Positions 16,820 to 23,221 of a DNA stretch of 23,221 nt are shown piece after piece. The stretch's first letter is position 1; each line of letters starts with the position of its first letter. A model generated the notes under the pieces. It was given only the letters and a program-made list of their open reading frames with translations. It searched no databases and was not told where the DNA came from. Position numbers and translations under genes: made by a program. The stretch spans positions 1 through 23,221 of the forward strand of contig JAKLHH010000010.1 of assembly GCA_022710245.1 (NCBI GenBank), in the 5' to 3' direction. The stretch comes from Myxococcota bacterium. Its GTDB lineage: Bacteria; Myxococcota; Polyangia; GCA-2747355; JAKLHH01.

Positions 16820-17350
16820 TCAGGGCGGCGGCGGCCCTGGCGGCACGCAGGGCTGGTTCCAGCTGCACGACTCGATGGTGATGACCTCGAGGAAGAGCTC
16901 GCTCCCGGTCGCCCTGGCCACGGCCAGGCAGTGCCGCCAGAGGCGCTCCAGGCAGACCGGATCGCCTGCGCCCGCCCTCGAGGGCCGCGACGGCCGATCG
17001 GCGGGGACCAGGCACCAGGTCCCCGACGGCAGCTCGAAGTCGAGGCGCCCCTCGGCGCTGGCGCGCACGGTCTTCAGCGGCGCGCTCTCCGAGTTCTCGC
17101 GCCCCGGCTTGATCACGAACCTCGCGCCGGCGTGCGGCTCGGTCCGCTGGCCCTCTCCCGTCGGCGGGGCCGCGCCCGCGCACCACGGCACGATGCGGCT
17201 GGCGTGGCCCACTACCCGGGTCATGCCAGGGGTCGCGGGAGGCCGCGGCGGGTCCACCTGAGGGGTGGTCGGACGATCGGCCGGGCGGGGGCAGGCCGCC
17301 AGCGACGCGGCCGCGGTCAGCGAGAGGGACAGCAGGCGAGCGCTCCTCAT
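16820..17350 (-). CDS. Lipoprotein with carboxypeptidase-regulatory-like beta domain
   Basis: The 176-aa product starts MRSARLLSLSLTAAASLAAC, a lipoprotein signal with Cys20. A Pro-rich linker is followed by a likely beta-sandwich: GHASRIVPWCAGAAPP, then GARFVIKPGRENSESAPLK, then ASAEGRLDFELPSGTWCLV. The G-x-x-x-F/V-x-L-P-x-G-x-Y/W-C pattern is typical of carboxypeptidase-regulatory-like (prealbumin-like) domains on secreted proteins. Several paired Cys suggest disulfides. Its ATG overlaps the stop of the upstream serine hydrolase gene as ATGA, so they form a two-gene unit. A GGAG lies about 9 bases before the start. The role is unknown, presumably structural or accessory at the envelope. Confidence 0.75.
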   Translation of the reverse strand: MRSARLLSLSLTAAASLAACPRPADRPTTPQVDPPRPPATPGMTRVVGHASRIVPWCAGAAPPTGEGQRTEPHAGARFVIKPGRENSESAPLKTVRASAEGRLDFELPSGTWCLVPADRPSRPSRAGAGDPVCLERLWRHCLAVARATGSELFLEVITIESCSWNQPCVPPGPPPP

Positions 17351-18423
17351 CGACGTGCTCCGTCCAGCGCGCGCAGCGCGGCGTCGTGCAGCCGCGGCCG
17401 GAGCGCCTTCATCGGGTTGGGCTCGCGCCCGTGGTAGACGCGGTTGGTCAGCAGCACCACCCAGAGCGGCCGCTCGAGGTCGATCCAGAGCGAGGTCCCG
17501 GTGAAGCCGAGGTGCCCGACCGCGCGCCGGCTGAACGCCGCGCCGCAGCTCGCACCCACCGCCGAGGGGCGGTCCCAGCCGAGCGCGCGCGTCTCGCCGC
17601 GCACCGGCCGCGCGCCGAGGAAGCGGCGCACCGTCTCCCGCTCGAAGATCGAGCGCTCGCCCGCGTGGGCCAGCCAGAGCTCGCGCGCGAGGAGGTGAAC
17701 CTCGTAGGCCGTCGAGAACAGGCCGGCGTGGCCCGAGACCCCGCCCATCGCCGAGCAGTTGTCGTCGTGCACCTCGCCGACGAGGCGGCGGCCGCGCCAG
17801 GGGCAGCGCTCGGTCGGCGCGAGGTCCAGCTGCGCGCGCAGCGCGTCCGCGCGGCGATCGTCGAGAGGCAGGAAGCAGGTGCGCCGCAGCGCGAGCGGCC
17901 CGTAGACCTCCCGCGCCGCCAGGCGGTCGAGGCGGAGCCCGCTCGCGCGCTCGAGCGCCCAGTCGAGCAGGATGAAGCCGAGGTCGCTGTAGACGACGCG
18001 CTTGCCCGGCGGCGCCTCGAGCGGCGTCGCCGCGGCGAGCCGGCGGATCGCCTGCCGCCGGCGCGCGGGCGCGAGGCCCTGCACCTGCTCGAAGAAGGGC
18101 CGCCAGGCGGGCAGCCCCGAGGCGTGCGCGAGGAGGTGCCAGAGGCGGAGCTCTCGCGCCGGGCCGCGCAGCTCCGGCAGCTGCTCGCAGAGCAGCGACT
18201 CCGGGTCGAGCTCGCCGCGCGCGACGAGCTGCATCAGCGCCGCCGTGGTGGCTAGCGGCTTGGTCAGCGAGGCGAGGTCATAGACGGTGTCGAGCTGACC
18301 GCGCCCATAAGCGCGATGGATCAGCGGCTGGCCCTCGAGGGCGACCAGCAGGCAGGCGGAGGGGAAGACCCTCCGCGTGACCGCCTCCTCCATCAGTCGA
18401 TCGACGGCGCGCATCGCGGGCAT
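17347..18423 (-). CDS. Beta-lactamase/DD-peptidase-fold serine hydrolase
   Basis: The product has the class C beta-lactamase/penicillin-binding fold. The nucleophile motif is S-L-T-K (Ser52-Lys55) in DLASLTKPLATTAALMQLV. The second motif is Tyr145-Ser-Asp in VVYSDLGFILL, and the third is H304-L-G in VGHLGFTGTSLWID. A GGVSGHAGLFSTA segment (227-239) is also typical of this esterase/peptidase group. The family includes esterases, D-amino-acid peptidases and beta-lactamases, so the substrate cannot be told. The start is uncertain: the frame is open to 18555, but that stretch is not signal-like, and the ATGs at 18423 or 18414 fit the family length (358 or 355 aa). Neither has a good Shine-Dalgarno. 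No signal peptide is apparent. It is coupled to the downstream lipoprotein gene. Confidence 0.88.
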   Translation of the reverse strand: MPAMRAVDRLMEEAVTRRVFPSACLLVALEGQPLIHRAYGRGQLDTVYDLASLTKPLATTAALMQLVARGELDPESLLCEQLPELRGPARELRLWHLLAHASGLPAWRPFFEQVQGLAPARRRQAIRRLAAATPLEAPPGKRVVYSDLGFILLDWALERASGLRLDRLAAREVYGPLALRRTCFLPLDDRRADALRAQLDLAPTERCPWRGRRLVGEVHDDNCSAMGGVSGHAGLFSTAYEVHLLARELWLAHAGERSIFERETVRRFLGARPVRGETRALGWDRPSAVGASCGAAFSRRAVGHLGFTGTSLWIDLERPLWVVLLTNRVYHGREPNPMKALRPRLHDAALRALDGARR

Positions 18424-18663
18424 GGTACCACGCCTGCGGCGGCCCTTCGGATGACCCAGCACGGTCAAGCCCGCGGCGCCTCCAGGTAGAGCGCCCTCGC
18501 GGAGCGCCCTCGCGCAGCCCTCCGCGGAACTTGCCACGCGGTCCCATCGACGCACGCACGGGGAGGAGACCCATGGCCCAGACTACCATCTGCCGCGCAG
18601 GCGGCGGAGAAGACAGACGCCCGCGGCCTTGCCGCCCCCGACCGCCTCGGGCATGCTCGTGGC

Positions 18664-19230
18664 ATGGGCGCACCCGCACCGAAGCACCGACGAGCGACGT
18701 ACGCCGACGTGGCGGCGGTCCCGTCGCACCTCGTCGCCGAGCTCGTCGACGGCTCGCTCGTGACCAGCCCGCGTCCCTCCGTGCGCCACGCGCGGGCCTC
18801 GGCCCGGCTCGGCGTCGAGCTCGGCGGCCCCTTCGACCGTGGGCGCGGTGGGCCCGGGGGCTGGGTCATCCTCGACGAACCCGAGCTGCACCTCGGCCCT
18901 GACGTCCTGGTGCCCGATCTGGCCGGGTGGCGCCGCGAGCGGCTCCCCGAGCTGCCCGACGCGCCCGCCTTCACGCTCGCCCCCGACTGGGTCTGCGAGG
19001 TCCTCTCGCCGTCCACCGAGGCCTTCGATCGAGCGGAGAAGATGCCGCTCTTCGCGCGCGCGCGGGTGGCTCACGCCTGGCTCCTGGACCCCCTGGTCGA
19101 GACCCTCGAGGTCTTTCGCCTCGACGGGGAGACCTGGCGGCTGCTCGCCACCCACCGCGGTCAGACCGCGGTGAGAGCCGAGCCCTTCGCCGCCCTCGAG
19201 CTGGAGCTCGGCGGCCTCTGGGAGAGGTAG
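18664..19230 (+). CDS. Uma2-family (DUF820) putative restriction-endonuclease-fold protein
   Basis: The 188-aa protein has the Uma2 layout: an N-terminal helix region with VAELVDGSL, a strand with DEPELHLG (Glu74), VLVPDLAGWRRERLPELP (Asp85), then APDWVCEVLSPSTEAFDRAEK (Glu112, Lys126), and HAWLLDPLVETLEVFRLDG. This is the PD-(D/E)xK nuclease core with the usual migrated lysine. The family is abundant in cyanobacteria, actinobacteria and myxobacteria, often in many copies, and its biological role is not settled. No Shine-Dalgarno is evident before the ATG at 18664. No methyltransferase or partner is nearby, so there is no reason to call this a restriction system. Confidence 0.9.
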   Translation: MGAPAPKHRRATYADVAAVPSHLVAELVDGSLVTSPRPSVRHARASARLGVELGGPFDRGRGGPGGWVILDEPELHLGPDVLVPDLAGWRRERLPELPDAPAFTLAPDWVCEVLSPSTEAFDRAEKMPLFARARVAHAWLLDPLVETLEVFRLDGETWRLLATHRGQTAVRAEPFAALELELGGLWER

Positions 19231-19348
19231 AGCGCTTTCGCGCAGGCTACTCGTCGAGGCTGAAGCTCGGCTGGAGCCACGTCCCGGCGCCGGCCAGGGT
19301 GCCCCTTCACCCGGCGCGCGAGATGCAGGACACCTTCTACGTGGCGCC

Positions 19349-20887
19349 TCAGCGCCCGTGCAGCTCGGCGAGCTCCGCTGGCGCCCGCGCGACGGTGGCC
19401 GCCGCCTCGGCGGTGACGCGGCCGGCGCGGACCAGCTCGGCGAGCGAGCGGTCGAGCGGCACCATGCCCGCCGCGCGGCCGGTCTGGATCAGGCTCGCGA
19501 GGAGGTGGCACTTGTTCTCCCGGATCTGCACCGCGACCGCGTCGGTGACCACCAGCTTCTCGAGGGCCGGGTAGCGCCCCGGCGGGCGCGCCGCCGGGAG
19601 CAGGAACTGGGTCACCACGGCGCGCAGCACGCCGGCGAGCTGCACGCGCACCTGGGTCTGCTGCTGCTCGGGGAAGACGTCGACGATGCGGTCGATCGCC
19701 ACCGCCGCGCTGCTGCAGTGCAGGCTGGAGAGGACCAGGTGCCCGGTCTCGGCCGCGGTCAGCGCAGCGGCGATGGTCGGCAGGTCCCGCATCTCGCCGA
19801 CGACGATCACGTCCGGGCTCTCGCGCAGGGCCGCGCGCAGCCCGGCGTCGAAGCTCTCCACGTGCACGCCCACCTCGCGCTGGTGGATGAGGGAGCGGCG
19901 CGGCGCGTACTGGTACTCGATGGGATCCTCGAGCGTGATCACGTGGCGAGCCCGGGTAGCGTTGAGCTGCTCGACGAGCGCGACCAGGGTGGTCGACTTG
20001 CCCGAGCTCGAGGGCCCGGTGATCAGCACCAGACCGTGCGGGAAGGCGGTCAGCTCGTGCAGGTGCTCCGGCAGGTTCAGCTGACGCAGCGTGGGCAGCG
20101 TCTGGTGGATGGGGCGGAAGGCCGCCGCGAGGCCGAGCTGCTGGCGGAAGACGTTCAGGCGGAAGCGCGGCTGCCCTCCCTCGAGCGCGGGCACGCCGAG
20201 GTCCACGCTCCCGCTCGCCTCCAGCACGCGCAGGTGGCCCTCGTCGAGGAGCGGCGCGAGCTGCGCGCGGAGCTCCTCCTCGCTCCACGCGGTGCCTGGC
20301 TGCAGCACCAGCTCTCCCCCGAGCCGCAGGCGCGCGTCACAGCCCGAGGAGAGGAGCAGGTCAGAGGCCCGCTCCTCGGCCACGCGCTCGAGCAGTGCCC
20401 GGAGCGGCGGCGCCACCGCCGCGCGGCCGGCCGCCGGCGGCGGGGTCGCAGCCGCCGCGCGCTCCGTCACGGGGCTCCGCGACGCGGCGTGAGCACCGGC
20501 GACCGCGGGTGGTGGCGCGAACGGCGGCGGGGGCTGCGGCCTGGCGGGCTGCGAGCTGAGCGCCGAGGTGACCGCGACCGAGCGCGCAGCGCCGGGCCTG
20601 AAGCGCAGGCGGACGCCGCCCGGCCTCAGCTCGACCCGGAGCACGAAGGCCTCGCCGGCGCCCGTCTGGTAGCTGGTCTCGACGGGCCCGCTGCCGAGCG
20701 CGGAGCGCTCTGCCGGGGTGAGCGCCAGGCGCAGGAAGCCGTCGACGAGCTCCGCGTCGAGCCGTGGCATGGAGAGCGGCAGGTCCTCCTCGGCCTTGCG
20801 CAGGAGCGGCACCTCGCCGGAGGCGAGCACGAGCTCGTCGGCGCGCTGGACCGCGATCAGCTTGAGCAAGGAATCGAACGCTGCCAT
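19349..20887 (-). CDS. PilT-family ATPase with an extra N-terminal domain
   Basis: The start at 20887 (MAAFDSLLKL) has GAGGAG about 9 bases upstream. The open frame beyond it is Arg-rich non-coding sequence. The 512-aa product has a PilT-type secretion ATPase core: Walker A GPSSSGKS (291-298), Asp box TLEDPIEYQY, QREVG (336-340), Walker B DVIVVGEMRD (359-368), His box AAETGHLVLSSLHC, and C-terminal IQTGRAAGM. PilT drives type IV pilus retraction as a cytoplasmic hexamer. The normal N-terminal domain (about 158-258) contains ASDLLLSSG. Before it lies a second, weaker version (1-99; ADELVLASGEVPLLRK) and a Pro/Ala linker (100-157). Usual PilT is about 345-375 aa. It stands alone, with no pilus genes beside it, so it may be an accessory (PilU-like) ATPase. 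Confidence 0.92.
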   Translation of the reverse strand: MAAFDSLLKLIAVQRADELVLASGEVPLLRKAEEDLPLSMPRLDAELVDGFLRLALTPAERSALGSGPVETSYQTGAGEAFVLRVELRPGGVRLRFRPGAARSVAVTSALSSQPARPQPPPPFAPPPAVAGAHAASRSPVTERAAAATPPPAAGRAAVAPPLRALLERVAEERASDLLLSSGCDARLRLGGELVLQPGTAWSEEELRAQLAPLLDEGHLRVLEASGSVDLGVPALEGGQPRFRLNVFRQQLGLAAAFRPIHQTLPTLRQLNLPEHLHELTAFPHGLVLITGPSSSGKSTTLVALVEQLNATRARHVITLEDPIEYQYAPRRSLIHQREVGVHVESFDAGLRAALRESPDVIVVGEMRDLPTIAAALTAAETGHLVLSSLHCSSAAVAIDRIVDVFPEQQQTQVRVQLAGVLRAVVTQFLLPAARPPGRYPALEKLVVTDAVAVQIRENKCHLLASLIQTGRAAGMVPLDRSLAELVRAGRVTAEAAATVARAPAELAELHGR

Positions 20888-21150
20888 GCCCTCTCCTCGA
20901 TGCAGGTCGCGTACCAGGGACCGACTCGCGGGCCACCGCCTGCGCCCGGCCGTCGGAGCACACCGGCGCGTACGCCCGCGCCAGGCTGGCACGCGCCGTC
21001 CGTGCGACGTGCCAGTCAGACACGTGCGCTGCCGGACCACCGACCTGCTTGCCCTGCCACCAGTCCTCTCGCGAGCGCGGGTCCATCCGCGAGCCCGTGT
21101 CGCGAGCGGGCTGGCCTCACGATGGTGATCCATTGTAGGAAGAGGGCATC
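20888..21150. other. Divergent intergenic region between pilT-like and yciB-like genes
   Basis: With the leader ORF after it, this makes 292 bases without a conventional gene. It presumably holds promoters in both directions, but no convincing sigma-70 or sigma-54 promoter was found. The only clear structure is the inverted repeat at 20986-21015. Confidence 0.6.
20986..21015. promoter_or_regulatory. 8-bp perfect inverted repeat, possible operator
   Basis: CTGGCACG (20986-20993) and CGTGCCAG (21008-21015) are exact reverse complements separated by 14 bases. They lie about 100-130 bases upstream of the PilT-like start on the minus strand and about 165-195 bases upstream of the YciB-like start. 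Centre-to-centre spacing of 22 bases is about two helical turns, as for dimer or tetramer binding sites. Confidence 0.35.
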
Positions 21151-21177
21151 ATGCACCGCAACGACCAAGGGCCCTGA
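21151..21177 (+). CDS. Eight-codon leader ORF (MHRNDQGP)
   Basis: The ATG at 21151 follows a strong AGGAAGAGGG (21137-21146). The ORF ends with TGA at 21175-21177, just two bases before the GTG start of the YciB-like gene, which itself has only a weak AAGGG. This arrangement would let ribosomes be delivered to the GTG by termination-reinitiation. A chance ORF in a leader is the alternative. The peptide has no hydrophobic or repeated-codon character. Confidence 0.4.
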   Translation: MHRNDQGP

Positions 21178-21179
21178 CC

Positions 21180-21836
21180 GTGCCGCTCCCGACGCCCTTC
21201 CTCACCCTCGCGCTGCAGATCGTCCCCATCGTGGTCTTCCTGGTGGTGGACGCGCTGGTGCAGGACCCCGTCTGGGCCATCGGCTCCGCGCTCGGTTTCG
21301 TCGTCGTGCAGGCGGTGGTCACGCGCCTGCGGGGCCGCCCGCTCGACCGCTTCGTCCTCCTCGACCTGGCGCTGGTCGGCGGCATGGGCGCCGCCTCGCT
21401 GCTGACCCGCAACGAGCTCTTCTTCAAGCTGAAGCCGGCCATCCTCGAGGGCGTGATGGTGCCGTACCTGCTCTTCCTCGCGCTGGCCCCCGAGCGCGTC
21501 CTGCTCGGCTACTTCGATCGCTTCGCGGTGGGGGGCGGGATCAACCCCGTGGCGCTCCCGCGCCTGCGCCAGCTCCTCGGCGCCATGGGCGTCCTCGTGC
21601 TGCTCCACGCGGGGCTCACGGTGCTGGCGGCGCTGCTCTGGTCGAAGCGCAGCTGGGGCCTCATCTCGGGGCCGGGCTTCTACGCGATCCTGGTGCCGCT
21701 CCTCGCCTGGGCGCTGATCATGCGCCTGCGCCGGCGGCCGGCGCCGCCCGAGGCGACGCCGCCCGTGGCGATGCCGCAGGCGCCCGCGCCGCAGGCGAGC
21801 GCGCGGGTCAGGCCGCGCCGGCGGGCGCGACGCTGA
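21180..21836 (+). CDS. YciB/IspZ-like inner membrane protein
   Basis: The 218-aa product starts at GTG 21180 and has about five to six hydrophobic membrane segments (roughly residues 6-24, 31-47, 58-76, 88-105, 131-150 and 160-178). A basic, Pro/Ala-rich cytoplasmic tail follows (180-218). The NELFFKLKPAILEG segment (78-91) parallels the D-x-x-F-I-K-W-K-P-T signature of YciB (intracellular septation protein A). The overall size and position of the helices fit too. YciB affects cell envelope integrity and division, and its molecular activity is not settled. The match is divergent, so the family call is moderate. The basic tail is an addition relative to typical members. Confidence 0.65.
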   Translation: MPLPTPFLTLALQIVPIVVFLVVDALVQDPVWAIGSALGFVVVQAVVTRLRGRPLDRFVLLDLALVGGMGAASLLTRNELFFKLKPAILEGVMVPYLLFLALAPERVLLGYFDRFAVGGGINPVALPRLRQLLGAMGVLVLLHAGLTVLAALLWSKRSWGLISGPGFYAILVPLLAWALIMRLRRRPAPPEATPPVAMPQAPAPQASARVRPRRRARR

Positions 21837-21856
21837 GGTCGCCAGGAAAGGGGCCG

Positions 21857-23221
21857 TCACGGGAACGGCAGGGTACCGACGAGGACGGTGGCGCCCGCGC
21901 CCACCACGGCCACGGCGTCACCAGAGACGTGGACCCCGTGCAGGTCGGTCTTGGCCGCGATGGTGTGGACGCCGTACTGACCTGGGAGTCTGACCACCAG
22001 GTAGGTCCCCTTCTCTCCCACGGCGACCATCAGCTGGGAGGCGCCGCCTCTGCCGGAGAGCTGATCGAGGCGCACCGCGGCCGGGCCCGTGCCGAGGTCG
22101 ACGATCCAGCTGGAGCTGGTGACGATGCCCGAGTGGAGGGTGCCAGGGTGTTGCACGGTCACGGTCGGCCCCGCGGTCGACCACCAGATCGAGGTCTGCA
22201 GGTAGCCCGCGAGGAAGCTGCTCGTGTTGGCGAGCCACTTGCCCGCCGAGTAGACCGCCTGGTCGCCGTCCTCGCCGACGACCCTCTGGTACTCCAGCGC
22301 GGGCTGGGGTCCGGCGATCCCCCGCCACGAGCCCGGGATGAGCTGCCCGTACCAGGTCCCGCCGGTGTGGTGGAGGATGATGTTCTCGCCGGCGACGACG
22401 TACTGCGAGCTCCCGCCCCAGACGGCGTTCAGCGTCTGCCCGACGAGCGCGCCGGGCGGGCTCGGCACCGGGGAGAGCGACGCGGGAGGGGTGGCCCCGC
22501 CCCAGCTGCCCGAGAGCATGGTCCCGCCCTCGCCGACGACCAGCACCCCTCCCGGGCAACTCGCCCAGACGCCGCGCAGGCTCTTCCCGCCGCAGCCCAT
22601 CGGCACGGCGACCGGCTTGCAGGTGATCGCCGAGGGCGGGCAGTGGAGCACGGTGCAGGAGTCGCCGACCGCGATGGTGCCGCAGAGGATGCTGGTCCAG
22701 ACCCCGCGCAGGTCCGCGCTGCTGCCGGTCACCGCGAGCTTCGTGAAGCTGAGCGGGCCGAGGCCGCCGGTCCCCTGGTCGCCTCCCTTGCTGTCGGGCT
22801 TGGCGGGCTGGTCGACGGTGGGCTGGTCCGGCTTCGCCAGATCCCTGGGCGCGTCGTGATGCGGCCCGTCGGCTCTCGGCCCCTCGGCGCGCGGGCCGTC
22901 GCGGCGAGCATCGTGTCCGGGCGCGTCGGGCCTCCCGTCGCGCCCTGGTCCATCCTGACGTGCGTCCTTCACGCGCGCGTCGAGGTAGGGCTGCCGCGAG
23001 CGCACCTCGCTGTACTCCGGGAGCAGGCTCGCGTCCTGCACGATCGGCTCGCAGCCGTCCTCGCCGCAGGTCTCTGCCTCGCTGCACGAGATCGGCGGCC
23101 GGCAGCGGCGGAGCAGGTTGAGCTGCAGCAGCACCACGCGGTCCTGGACGAAGAGGAGCTGCGCCTGCCGCGTGACGAGCTGCTTGTCGCCGAGGAAGCC
23201 GCGCGCGGTGACCAGCACCGG
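21857..23221 (-). CDS. Surface lipoprotein-like protein with propeller-type repeats, 5' end outside window
   Basis: The frame is open to the right edge. The visible N-terminal part (TARGFLGDKQLVTRQAQLLF) reads as the interior of a beta domain, so the true start and probable lipoprotein signal lie beyond base 23221. A Cys-containing stretch (CRPPISCSEAETCGEDGC) is followed by an about 75-residue linker of Asp, Pro, Gly, Arg and His (for example RQDGPGRDGRPDAPGHD), a style common in Myxococcota secreted proteins. Then come about six or seven repeats of the form L-R-G-V-W-x-x-(x)n-V-V-G-E-x-G-T-x-L: LRGVWTSILCGTIAVGD, LRGVWASCPGGVLVVGEGG, LNAVWGGSSQYVVAGEN, LMVAVGEKGTYLVV and LHGVHVSGDAVAVVGAG. 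This suggests a beta-propeller. No enzymatic residues are seen. It is convergent with the YciB-like gene. Confidence 0.8.
   Translation of the reverse strand, partial: PVLVTARGFLGDKQLVTRQAQLLFVQDRVVLLQLNLLRRCRPPISCSEAETCGEDGCEPIVQDASLLPEYSEVRSRQPYLDARVKDARQDGPGRDGRPDAPGHDARRDGPRAEGPRADGPHHDAPRDLAKPDQPTVDQPAKPDSKGGDQGTGGLGPLSFTKLAVTGSSADLRGVWTSILCGTIAVGDSCTVLHCPPSAITCKPVAVPMGCGGKSLRGVWASCPGGVLVVGEGGTMLSGSWGGATPPASLSPVPSPPGALVGQTLNAVWGGSSQYVVAGENIILHHTGGTWYGQLIPGSWRGIAGPQPALEYQRVVGEDGDQAVYSAGKWLANTSSFLAGYLQTSIWWSTAGPTVTVQHPGTLHSGIVTSSSWIVDLGTGPAAVRLDQLSGRGGASQLMVAVGEKGTYLVVRLPGQYGVHTIAAKTDLHGVHVSGDAVAVVGAGATVLVGTLPFP

Noticed and set aside
12690..17261. Very long open frame on the + strand, mostly antisense to lhr
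   Set aside because: It is a by-product of high GC: codons rich in Arg, Ala, Glu and Gln, no domain, no start context, and it mirrors the well-supported helicase gene on the other strand and runs through two further genes.
18664..19230. Calling the Uma2-like gene a restriction-modification system
   Set aside because: There is no methyltransferase or specificity subunit nearby, and the family's role is unsettled.
19231..19348. Possible C-terminal remnant (TWLQPSFSLDE then stop) on the minus strand
   Set aside because: The matching frame is interrupted by stops within about 20 codons and no recognisable protein family is evident; too short to support.
20940..21060. Sigma-54 promoter for the PilT-like gene
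   Set aside because: TGGCACG occurs, but the required TTGC element at the right spacing is absent on both strands. The bases form the inverted repeat instead.

Overview
The window is very GC-rich coding DNA, densely packed on both strands. It is most consistent with a myxobacterium or a related member of the Myxococcota (former Deltaproteobacteria). The reasons are the high GC at third codon positions, several lipoproteins and secreted proteins of unknown function, Cys-rich repeat lipoproteins, an Asp/Pro/Arg-rich linker in a surface lipoprotein, and a type IV pilus ATPase. No rRNA, tRNA, CRISPR array, integrase or transposase was recognised.

Region A (1-6810, + strand) is the most unusual part. 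A LysM/peptidoglycan-binding protein (cut by the left edge) is followed after 11 bases by a 510-aa protein with papain-like/amidase-like features. Then come four tandem paralogues with a formylglycine-generating-enzyme-like (FGE/SUMF1) domain, each overlapping its predecessor by the 4-base ATGA stop/start, plus a 17-codon remnant of a fifth start. The first three paralogues carry signal peptides and an N-terminal TolB/FlgO-like domain. The fourth is an in-frame deletion derivative. The paralogues are mosaics of one another, and one of the two FGE active-site cysteines is missing. I suggest a cell-wall-acting protein followed by an expanding array of periplasmic partner proteins (immunity-like or sensor-like); this is inference.

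Region B (6998-11360) holds a small secreted protein, a possible promoter, a small beta-rich protein translationally coupled to an acyl-CoA carboxylase carboxyltransferase subunit (propionyl-CoA carboxylase beta type), a Cys-rich repeat lipoprotein, and a convergent ketoacyl-ACP-synthase-III-like protein that lacks the usual His/Asn pair.

Region C (11517-16004, - strand) is one long Lhr-type helicase gene. It carries an in-frame palindromic insertion between helicase motifs IV and V.

Region D (16126-19230) holds a secreted protein with a tandem repeat inside its signal peptide, a two-gene - strand unit (SxxK serine hydrolase plus lipoprotein, ATGA-coupled), and a Uma2-family nuclease-like protein.

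Region E (19349-23221) has a PilT-family ATPase with a second, degenerate N-terminal domain. A 292-base divergent intergenic region with a dyad and an 8-codon leader ORF separates it from a YciB/IspZ-like membrane protein. A propeller-like repeat surface lipoprotein is cut by the right edge.
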